Positions 54,790 through 64,000 of a stretch of DNA of 64,000 nt are shown here, one piece after another (positions within the stretch are counted from its first letter, which is position 1; every line of letters begins with the position of its first letter). The notes under the pieces were generated by a model. That model had not been told where the DNA came from. It worked only from the letters and a program-made list of their open reading frames with translations, and searched no databases. The position numbers and the translations under genes were made by a program. Location: positions 5,456,001 through 5,520,000 of the forward strand of contig BSYQ01000003.1 of assembly GCA_030272585.1 (NCBI GenBank). Reading direction: 5' to 3'. The DNA is from Bryopsis sp. KO-2023 (taxonomy: Eukaryota; Chlorophyta; Ulvophyceae; Bryopsidales; Bryopsidaceae).

Positions 54790-55698
54790 CATGGGCTGGA
54801 CCTTGTTTTTTTTCCGTAGGCAATGTTGGGATGACACGTTAACTGGACAACCCAACGACGATGCATCTTGGTGTTGCGAGCCCACCAAAAAAACAGATAA
54901 ATGAATCTGGGAGTATGACCTGACAATCGAATTGGTTTCCGCTCTTTTGTTTTTTGTCTCCGTCGATCGTGCAGCTGTACGTGAGGCACGGGAGGATCAA
55001 CTTGTGTCATAATGTGCAATTTTTTATGAACGCTATGCGCCGTGCCCTTTTGCGGTTCCATACATGTGGACAAAATACACTCAGAACTTTTTGTGTTTGT
55101 TGTCTGCAGACAACTTGAACCTGTGTGTCTCTGGGAACTCACGATCGAGGAGAAACAATCAGAGAGTTAATGTCCGCGTGGGATAAGGCATTAGCCCCGG
55201 ACTAAACGTTGCTAGGAAGACCCGTGACGCTGTACACAGTTTTTTTTTCCTGATTTTTCGGTGGATACAAATCCACACCTGCATGTATACAGATCCTTTT
55301 TTGAGTTTGGTAGGCAAGAAGCCTGAGTTGATGCCACATATTTCCAATGTTTCCCAATGTTTTCGGAAGAAAGGATTCGATTTTTGTTGTCTTTTTCTAT
55401 TCTGTTTCTCAACAGCACACGTTTTTTTGGGCTCCTCTATCTTTTGTGATAAGAGGCAAAACATTTTTGTATTTGGATACGTTCAGGACGTATTTAAAGT
55501 TTGACTTTAACCAAAATTTTCGCATGCAACAAAAGTCAAGAACAAGACATTTCCACCTCTTCTAGCAACACTGAACTGGATACAGTAAAACTGAGCCATC
55601 CATCTCACCACCATCCGCTTGCTTCTAGAAAAACACTCACCTCTCATCAAAGGCAACAATCTAGCACAAGATATCATCCTTTCTAACTCAAGAACTTA
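54790..55698. other. intergenic stretch
   Basis: No supported gene. Short T-rich tracts and open frames without domains. It ends at the TTA target duplication (55696-55698) of the Tourist-like element. Confidence 0.5.
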
Positions 55699-56442
55699 GA
55701 GCATCTCCACCGCTATACTGCAAACGGTACTGTAAACGCTATTTTGCCGTAATTTCGAAAAATGAACCCCCACCGGCATACTGTAAACTGTAAACGCTAT
55801 CGCAAATTAGTAAGCGCTACTGCAAAATACGCAAGGAAAACTGCAAATCCGGCCGTTTTACCGTATACGCTAAAAAGTGCGGGAAGGCGGGAAAGACGGA
55901 AACAGGACTTCGCTAGGGTAAAAAGACGCCGCTCTTTCTGTTGTCGGTTGTCAAGATCTGAAGACCTGTGTTTTGTGGACTTTTAACAACATGGAATCGT
56001 TTTGGTCCTGGCCCTTGGCGGTTTCCACACCCACCCACGCCCGAATTTCGACAGATCCTTGCGCCTATCGAGACTGCCGAACCCAACTGACTTCCTAGTA
56101 TGTTTTTAAACGACTCCCAAGCTCCCTTTGAACACGAATGTCCTTTCGAAACATTGAGAATATTTTGCATAAGGTCGCAACGGCCATCCGATACTCGGAG
56201 ATGCCTTTTCACGACAGAGTTCCCTCAAAAAACACTATTATAAGGTGCCGCGCTCCGCGCGCCGGCCTGCGCAACTCCTTTGCGAGCCAGAACACTCGAA
56301 ACCTATTTTACAGTACGTGTTTACAGTATCGCCGGTGGGGGTAGGTCGACTTTTACAGTGCCACGTCGTTTTTGCGTGCTCGGGGTGCCACTGTATATTA
56401 GTAATTTACAGTGTCGTTTGCAGTGCAGCGGTGGAGATGCTC
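55699..56442. mobile_element. Tourist-like (PIF/Harbinger) MITE, 744 bp
   Basis: Terminal inverted repeats of about 38 bp start GAGCATCTCCACCGC, with a few mismatches further in. They are flanked by the 3-bp duplication TTA (55696-55698 and 56443-56445). Subterminal copies of ACTGTAAACGCTAT and ACTGCAAA occur near both ends. No transposase is encoded. The TTA duplication and the GAGCATCTCC end are typical of PIF/Harbinger elements in green plants. Confidence 0.9.
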
Positions 56443-56591
56443 TTAGCCCCAAAGCCAGGAAACAATCAAGACCCTGGGGGCCGCAATTCTGCGAGATGGA
56501 TGAGCATGTGAGAAACGGGAATTCCACGGTTTGTGCAGGGATAAAGATGTGCAGATGCAGTTGACATCGTGCTCTTAAAACACTGCCAGCA

Positions 56592-59500
56592 ATGCCAGAA
56601 CAAACAATAGGGATGGACGCTCCTCGACCTGCTAGAAAGGATATTGTCGAGGTAAGCTTCAGGGCTGAAAGTTGAGGTTGCAAAAAACGGAAACCAAGCA
56701 GAGTGGCTCGCTGAAGGACGTCGGTTGGCTGATTACGGGCTCCAATACTCAGGCCTTGATCAGGGAGTTCCTCAAGGGCGACGGCTGCTCGAGCGCATAC
56801 GATGCGTTCGAAGCAACCCATGTGAGTGCTCTTGGGCGTCTCCTGGCTCTTTTCCAGCGATACATAACTTCTCGATCGGGATCCCCTAGGGTTTTATTCC
56901 GATCGGACGTCACAAATCGCGTATTCTGTTTGTACTTCAATCGCAGCCTCGACGCTCCACCAGTATCACGCAACGTGGAGCCTTGTGCGAGCTTCTGGGA
57001 ATCGAAAGCTCGTGGAAAGAGCTCAGAAAGAGAAGTCCCCGCGTGACGGTTCTGGAGACCTTGGTTCACCACCGCACTGAAAAACGCAGAAGCAAGAAGG
57101 TGAGCACGGATATTGTGTAACACTTACCATCACGTAATCACGACAAAGAGCTTGACGACGACATCCAACAAGTTTGGTTTCAGTTTCCAACACCCAAACA
57201 AGTCGAGCCGCTTTTCCCAGCCTGCTGTTTGCTCAATCAATCGTCGCAACAAGAACACTCTGTTGGGTTGTGTTCCAACAGGACAAACATTCTGCCAAGC
57301 CTATGGATGGAGAAACAAAAGATGCACACAATGAAAATGACTGGACCATCAAGACTGCCAAACACACACCCATGGATCGAGATTCACCATCCCCACCTTC
57401 CACGGCCCATGGAAAGCCGTCCTCTCGAGTGCTGGCAACATCCCCAGCAGGCCATCGATCCAGCCATGCTCACAGAGACCTGATATCTGATTCTGGAACA
57501 GCCAGTTTTAAGGGGTGCAACGACTGTTATCTTGACTTTGCATCCAGCCGGCCGACATCAAGGGACCTTGATGAAGGCACTGCTACCAGGGATGTTTCAG
57601 ACATATCCAGGAATCCTGATCGGCGTTCATCAAGACAGAGCTTTGGGGAAGAGAGTGAGATGGCCAGTGGAGCACATCGATCCAAGGTTTCGGCTGGGGG
57701 CTGGACTCAAGACAATCAGACTGTGGATGCAGTCAGTCGTAACGTTCACGAAAGGAACCTCTTCTCGAAACCACAGGGGATGGAGAGCAGGCAGTCTGGA
57801 CATTTGGAGGTGAGGGGTCTCTCTCTTGTCCTAGGAAAGAGCTTCCATCAAATACACATTGTCACTCATCTAGAGGGACCAGTATGATTTCCTGAGGGTA
57901 TTCGGGGGCCCTTTCCTCAGATGGAACTGGCTGATGTCGACGAGTTCGATGAATTGGATCTTCCCTCATCACTCCATTCTCGGCCTCAAGTGGGGAATTC
58001 CATGAAAAGGACAGCATCCCTATTGGGAGAGTCGATCAGTGTGGATCTGGCCCAGAGCATGCACAAGCTATTGTGGGGTTCACAATGTCGACCATCGGAC
58101 ACATGGAAACAGGGATTCTATTTCAATGATCGCCCAGGTTTGAGTTTTGGGCTGGTGCAAAGGCAAGGGGGGCCATGTGGTGTGCTGGCAGCAGTTCAAG
58201 GACACATTCTGGGCGAGAGGTGGTTTCATGTGAGTAATCTGACAGTCTGACAGGGCTCGTCAAAAAGATTAAAAACCAAGGAATAAGACTCAACCAGATT
58301 AGTAGATATTGATATTATCCACAGCACATTTCCTTAAAAAGAGCGGGTCTGACTGGCTTGATGTCATGCCGAACATTTCAAAAATTAGGAACAAACTCGA
58401 CAAGAAAAGAATTACAGAAAATATCAGCAATCAGATTTGTGAGGTGGTTTGTGCTCTAAAATCTTCAATCAAATATTGCAGTGTCGGGCGATGGGATCAT
58501 TCGAATTTACGAGAAAGCAGCAAGAGGAAGCTCTATTGGATGGGATGGCGGCTGCATTGGTGCTGGTGGCTGCGGGTGGTCCCGTGAAAATCATTCAGTG
58601 TTTCGATGGAGACATTGAAACCCTGACCTACAAGCAACTGAGCCGGAATTGTAAATCTTGGACGGCAATGGGTCATGCGGAAACAAAGGTTGTCAGACTT
58701 TCGAATCGGGGCCAACTTATTTTATCCCCTTGAATTTGTTCTGTCACATTTCGACTTGGTCGGAAGCGACCAAATTGTTTTTTTCCTAGTCTCATTTTTT
58801 TTGTCGACTGGTTCACTTTTTTTTTTGGGGGGGGGGGGGGAGGGAGAAAGAAAGAAAGAAAACAGAGTGTGTGTGGGGGGGGGTCGGGGGCAGGGGTTTG
58901 AAGGGTTGTCAGAATTCTGAAATTGAAACCTGTATGTTTTTATTCAGGAGAAACTTGCCAACAGAATTTCACATTACGTCGATCACGATGGATGGGGGAT
59001 CGTACTGTTCCTGTTCTCCGTTATTTTGACCAAAGGTGTCGACAACGTGAGTGTCATGGATTGATTTTCAGCGACACGAATGCTAAATCTGCCTGCTTCC
59101 TGGTTGCCCCTCGGAATAAGAAGAAGACTCAAATTGAAAGAAAATTTGAAAACATCCCCCCCCCCCCTTCCCCCGACTTAAAGTAACTTCCAAATATCCT
59201 CTTTGATTTCCCTGTGGCAAAGACAGGGAAAATCTTTGCACGAATCAAAGAGCTAAATCGATGCTGATATGAATGCGATGTTTGGATTGACAGATCAAGT
59301 CTGAAATGGACGATGCTGGTGTTTGTCTGACTGGGGAGCACGGCTACTGCAGTCAAGAGCTTGTGAATTTGCTTTTGACAGGCACTGCCGCAACGAACGT
59401 TTTCGATGGGCAGCAAGATTGCGGTGGGACCATTTTGAGAGGAATCGAGAGGAGGCCGGGATTGGGCTTGCTGACTTTGCTGGAGTGGTACAGGTCAGAT

Positions 59501-60070
59501 CACCCCCCAAAAATCATGAAGCATAAGCAAGTAAAAGAAATAATTTTACCAACAAATACTGGTCAAATTGGCATATATTAAAAATTAAATGTGGCAGCGG
59601 TGCTGTTTTTTCCCAGCAGTGCAGTTCATCAAACTGTGTTTTTTACTTCTTATTATTATCGATCTGTTATGGTTATCATTCTGGGAGTGCGATTTTTTCC
59701 ATCGATGTTAAATATTTGAAGGTACCTTGAAGTGGGGGACTTCCTGAAGAGGCCTGAGCTTCCCATATGGGTGGTATGCTCCGAAAGCCATTTCACTGTG
59801 TTGTTCGCCACCGAGGACGAGCAACCCAGCCTGTCCACCGGTTGCTTCGATTTGATGTATTACGATGGTTTGGCCAACCAGGAAGACGTCATCAGACTGA
59901 CAGTATTGAAATGCTCTGAGGGGGGCTTGTCCAGAAGAATAGGGGATTCTTTCAGCGAGCGGGCCAATGCTGATGAGCATGGGAATTTGATCCCTCCTCT
60001 GGAATGTGTTATTGAAACCAGATGGAGAGGATCTATCGTCCACTGGAATGGGTGCGAACCGATCCTGTGA
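56592..60070 (+). CDS. MINDY-4-like deubiquitinase, 9 exons, 674 aa
   Basis: Exons with matching phases: 56592-56651, 56702-56821, 56947-57099, 57282-57809, 57921-58229, 58482-58688, 58948-59046, 59294-59493, 59722-60070 (TGA). Residues 21-60 form a LisH-like element (NTQALIREFLKGDGCSSAYDAFE). Residues 112-287 are Ser/Arg/Asp-rich and probably disordered. The MINDY catalytic domain begins near 345: SFGLVQRQGGPCGVLAAVQGHIL holds the catalytic cysteine at about 373, and PIWVVCSESHFTVLF holds the histidine at about 582. The C-terminus IVHWNGCEPIL matches the family end. MINDY enzymes are cysteine proteases that trim K48-linked ubiquitin chains. A second in-frame ATG lies at 56613. The N-terminal LisH-like region supports MINDY-4 over MINDY-3. 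Confidence 0.92.
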
Positions 60071-61067
60071 CAGACTGGCAGCGAAAGGTGTTCATCTGTT
60101 GTGTAATGAAGCTGTTGGTTTACTGCTACAGGAGATTGTGGTATTTGGGATCAAATTACGGGCTCTTGTTCTCAGTTCCCCCGAAGAATTGTGTCTGGTC
60201 AATAATCGGTATGCATTCTTGAGGACCCCTTTAAAAAAATCTTTAAATCGTATATCCGAACCCCATAGGGCATTCACCCAGAAAACAAGAAGTGGACAGA
60301 CGAGCTGTCAGAATGTACCAGCTATCCAGTAATATCTCAACGCTCGAACAGATCCAGTAATGGCAGGCTCTAAGGAGGACAAGAACAGTTTATGAGAAAC
60401 CACCCCCCACATTCCACCCTTTCTATCATCTGATAATCGACTCAAAAAAAAGATATAATTCTAGTGCCGAGCTTGATGCTAGCAACCCCTGTACCCAAAA
60501 GAAAAAAAACAAGACAGCAGAATATATACAGATTAAAAAAAACACAAAAATCAATCAAGACATCATCCACCCAAAACACTTAATTTCTCGCCCTTTTTTT
60601 TTAAAAGACATACAGACACATCGACACCCCTGAATATTGGTTTTTATATACCCTCAATGACAACATCACAAAAGACCAGTCAATCGAACAAGGGAGAGTT
60701 CTCTGCGAATTTCTTCACCCTGTTGATCATGATAGGACCTGGTTCGTTCGGGGTCAGCAAAAGCAAAATGACCATTTCCATCCCCATGCATATCACCTTG
60801 GTTCTTTTTCTTTTAAATACTGGTCAACATGTTCTCTTCCATTGATACAATTTCTTGGGTTTTTTCCTTTCTTAAAAATGAACAGCGACTTGCACCAACA
60901 TTCCCCCCTCCAATAAAAAACCCTCCCTCTGAAAAAATACAGAGATATATCCCCATAGCTAACCCGACCCTCGATATAGTCTCGCCATTTTCTTTCCCTC
61001 CGACTAAGACTGACTACCCCCACATCACATTGAAAATGAAGAAAAAAAACACAACTTTTTCCCCTGT
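60071..61067. other. intergenic region between convergent MINDY-4-like and LMBR1-like genes
   Basis: Both 3' ends face this stretch. It is A-rich with several C and A runs. Open frames are short and unsupported. Confidence 0.5.
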
Positions 61068-64000
61068 TTAGAAAGAGTACGTTTCCTCCTTTTTCTTCTT
61101 GGATTTTCTGCTGGCCGGGCCTTGCACCAAAAGCAGCAGCACCCCCAGAGCGGCGAAACCCAGGAAGCAGTAAAGAAAAACGTTTTTTCTGTAGAGGTAC
61201 TTGATCCCGATCAGATTTTCGATATCGTTGCCGAATATCTCCTCAATTGCGGTGTTTGCGGCGTACAGTGGGAAAGCAGATGCGCAGAATTGAATCACGG
61301 CCGTGGAGCTCAGGAGAACGAGAGCTGTGTTGACCAGCATGCTGTTCATCATCGTGCCGTTCGGTTTGACTGGGTAGAGATCGAGGAAACCAAAATCCAG
61401 TCCAAGCTTCATGTGTCCCTTGATGGTCACAGCTGCAAAGATGGAAAAAACAAGAGTTATTAGCAAGAGTTGCTAGTTTTTATGAATTTCTTTTATTTGT
61501 ATTATATTTTGCTTTCTTCCTTCAAAAAAAAATAAAATAATAGAGGATTGATTGTTTTCAAAAAAAATATTTAGGCATGTTAGTATGTGAGACAAAAAAA
61601 ATTGCCGAAATAAAAATGAGTAATGGTCACACACTTCGACTCATCCTTGAAAGTGTATTTGATATCTGTATATGATTTTATTCCAACGATATTCTGTTAA
61701 GAATTTTGAAGCAAAATGGATATTGAGGCATTTTTTGTTGGTTGAAACATTTTGTCCCATGAGACATCAACACACAATCATGCCCATCAATTATTAATAC
61801 ACTTCTGGGAGAAAACCATCCAATGATATTACTGGATCGTTACCCACCAGTGAGATACAAGCAAAACAGCCCGAAAGCCAAGGTCCCAAAAAGAGGGAAG
61901 ACGTCGTCCAGCTCGATGAAAACGTCGTTCAAAAATGGACTGAGGGGGGGATCCACGAGCATGTAAATAACTATGTGAATGAGCCACACTGTCGAAACGA
62001 GAATGCCAATGATGCCGATGAACAGTTTCAAAAAGAAACCGAGTTGAAATAGCACCCATCGAGTCTCTCCATCCTCCCCCTGCATCAATAACACCGACCC
62101 CACCACCACACACACACAGGACAACAAAAAAAAGAGATTTTCATGGCCAGAATTAAGAATGGGAACCAAGCGTTGAACAAAAAGGATTGTGCGGTGCTGA
62201 TTAATGTAATTGCAACAGGAGTGGAGAGAAAAAAAAGAGGGAAAAAAAGAGAAAAGACAAACCTGCGGAAATTTGGACTCCAGCTCTTCGTGATCTTCTT
62301 CGAGCATCATCAATTCTTTGTTCAGGTCTTTGAAATTTCTTTTCCATTTTCTGGTGCGTCCGTTTGCCCTCTCTTCTTTTCGAATTTCCTCACCCAGTTC
62401 CTGGCAGTTTGAAACGAGCGACAGCAAAATATTATCAGCTCTTTTTCAAATAACTTTCCAAGATGAAAACAGCAAATCTTTCTGATTGTCCTGCATTTCA
62501 TTCCATTTTTTTCCCTCTCTCCCAAAAATCCAAATTCAAACTTTTGAAAGATGCTTTCACTTAAGGCAAGCCGACCTTGATTTCTCGGGCCCTTCCAGCC
62601 AAACCTCTAGCAATTTTGATGTACTCTGATCTGGTGATTGTTGAAAGGGGCCGGGACAGGAAAGATCGAATTAAATCCACAGGCAATGCAGCCACCCCGA
62701 TGCCTCCGAACACGATGAACATTACCCATCCTGATTGCAGAACACAAAATTACCATTTTTCAGTATCTTCTTTTTTTTCACATGTCTATGCAGCTTGTCG
62801 ACTAATGCTAATGAGTAATATGAGCCCTCAAATTCTCTTTGAATATGAAAATCTTCCAAATTGTTTGCCCTGTGTTTGTTCTGCTAGCCCCAAAAAGTAA
62901 TTCTACCTCAATGGCATTGTATTTTTAACTTTAAAAAAACCTGATGGATTGTTTGCTGGAAAAGCTGGAGTCGATAGGAAACAGCACAGCAGCAAAAGTA
63001 AACTGAAGCTCTAAACTGAACTCCCCACCCCGCCCCGCCCCCAAAATGGTGCAGAGTATTTACCTATAGCTGACGATATTGCCACAACGTAGATAGGAAA
63101 GCTGGTTCGAATTTTCCAAGTTTCCTTTTCGAAAACTCCTTCGGTTGCATCACACTGAACATCACAAACACACAAAAATCAGCACACACACCCCTCAAAA
63201 AAAAATACCACCAGCCATCAGCACTACATTCTCGACTCCTACACATTCGTCAGTTGACAAGGAGATACAGGCGAGAGGGGACTTGCCTCATCCCCCTCAA
63301 AAGCTGTTGCTGTTGTGTTGGGATTTATGCATTGGCTGATTTGATTGCCTGGTGCCAGAACATCCTCCAAAGTGCCCATGCCAGACTGAAGCCGCTGAGT
63401 TGGAAACTCCACATAGCCAATCAGACCTATCGCCGCCACAAAAAGGTTGACAAGGCCAAAAACTCAGCACAATATCCTCGATAAAACGAGACTGGGGGGG
63501 GAGGAGTTTGGAAAGAAGTACGTGAGAAACAAAAATCAAAATTATTAGATGGAACAGCATTGCCAGAACGATTTTTTTCGAAAAATGGATCTGGGAGGTT
63601 GATGCCAGTTTTGTTTCTGGACGATGAAAATTTCTTGCAGTGTTTTTTCTCAACACCAGAAGCAAGATTCCCTCCCCTTTCCCATGATGCTGCACGACTC
63701 AGAATAATGTACTGTACCGTATAATATTCCAAAGATAAGTCCCAGCACAACTGCTGATGCAGCCACCCATCCCATGGCACCGAATATTCGGCGAGCAAAC
63801 GTCCTGTGAAATCAGCAAGATGCTTCAGTCTACCAAAATGAAACACAGCCCCATTAATTCCAAAACAGAAAAGGTTTCCCCCCATACTAACTTTTTTTTG
63901 GGGGATCTGGAAATGGTTTTTCAAGTCTGGTGAATTTTTGCAGAATCAAAGCAAACCTTCCACCTCTGAAACGAAAGGTCTTAATTTCTTTCCAAGAACA
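61068..64000 (-). CDS. LMBR1-like (LIMR family) membrane protein, 5' part outside window
   Basis: Exons in coding order: one ending near 63892, then 63803-63718, 63462-63287, 63154-63064, 62730-62576, 62400-62263, 62079-61848 and 61432-61068 (TAG). Internal phases agree from 63803 on. The protein matches plant LMBR1-like proteins block by block: TWKIRTSFPIYVVAISS, VMFIVFGGIGVAALPVDLI, TITRSEYIKIARGLAGRA, a coiled segment (EERANGRTRKWKRN ... ESKFPQGE), IVIYMLVDPPLSPFLNDVF, AVIQFCASAFPLYAANTAIEEIFG and GIKYLYRKNVF. A Lys-rich tail ends it. LMBR1/LIMR proteins have about nine membrane helices and are linked to endocytic or lysosomal receptor traffic; the role in algae is unknown. The intron 63286-63155 starts with GC rather than GT. 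The junction before 63803 does not fit in phase across an 8-A run. Confidence 0.9.

Noticed and set aside
1..64000. CRISPR arrays, bacterial operons or ribosome binding sites
   Set aside because: The window is clearly eukaryotic with spliced genes; the tandem repeats found have no spacer structure and only two or three units.

Overview
The window is nuclear DNA from an intron-rich eukaryote. Coding exons are split by many GT-AG introns with pyrimidine-rich acceptors. The gene set points to the green lineage: a plant-type DUF506 protein, a VAS1/ISS1-type aromatic aminotransferase, a plastid-type rhodanese, a plant-type LMBR1-like membrane protein and a Tourist-like MITE with GAGCATCTCC ends. 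I read it as a green alga (prasinophyte or early streptophyte); the species cannot be named from the sequence. No operons are present. Genes lie on both strands, often as head-to-head pairs.

Layout. 1-4.5 kb (-): a large receptor-like membrane protein (ligand-binding PBP1/ANF fold, cysteine-rich region, membrane segments) that runs off the left edge. 6.2-9.3 kb (-): an eight-exon bZIP transcription factor. 10.0-11.5 kb (+): a small-exon secreted cysteine-containing protein. 14.2-15.4 kb (-) and 16.3-18.0 kb (+): a head-to-head pair of a 314-aa multipass protein and a DUF506 protein. 20.2-22.0 kb (-) and 23.1-34.8 kb (+): a head-to-head pair of a plastid rhodanese and SPT6 (26 exons, 1735 aa, every intron phase consistent). 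36.0-39.0 kb (-) and 39.4-42.1 kb (+): VAS1-like aminotransferase, with an in-frame TAG in a conserved block, and an RMDN-type TPR protein. 44.4-44.7 kb (-): an intronless Mpo1/DUF962 protein.

45.1-51.6 kb is a transposon stack. A TA-flanked MITE lies beside a 198-bp hAT-like MITE. A full-length Ty3/gypsy element (5714 bp, near-identical LTRs, 5-bp TSD) has inserted into the hAT-like MITE. A second, 466-bp hAT-like element carrying a tRNA-like Pol III promoter has inserted into the retrotransposon's gag-pro. The retrotransposon has an N-terminal 2A-like motif and an A AAA AAC minus-one frameshift site joining gag-pro to pol. 52.4-54.8 kb: two small secreted-protein genes. 55.7-56.4 kb: a Tourist-like MITE. 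56.6-60.1 kb (+): a MINDY-4-like deubiquitinase (nine exons, 674 aa). 61.1 kb to the right edge (-): an LMBR1-like protein whose 5' part lies outside the window.

The genes do not form one pathway. They cover signalling at the membrane, transcription (bZIP, SPT6), ubiquitin editing, auxin/ethylene-precursor amino acid metabolism, sphingolipid-type fatty acid oxidation and plastid sulfur chemistry. The most distinctive parts are the nested transposon stack, the two translational recoding signals in the Ty3/gypsy element, and several intron or splice-site repeat structures.
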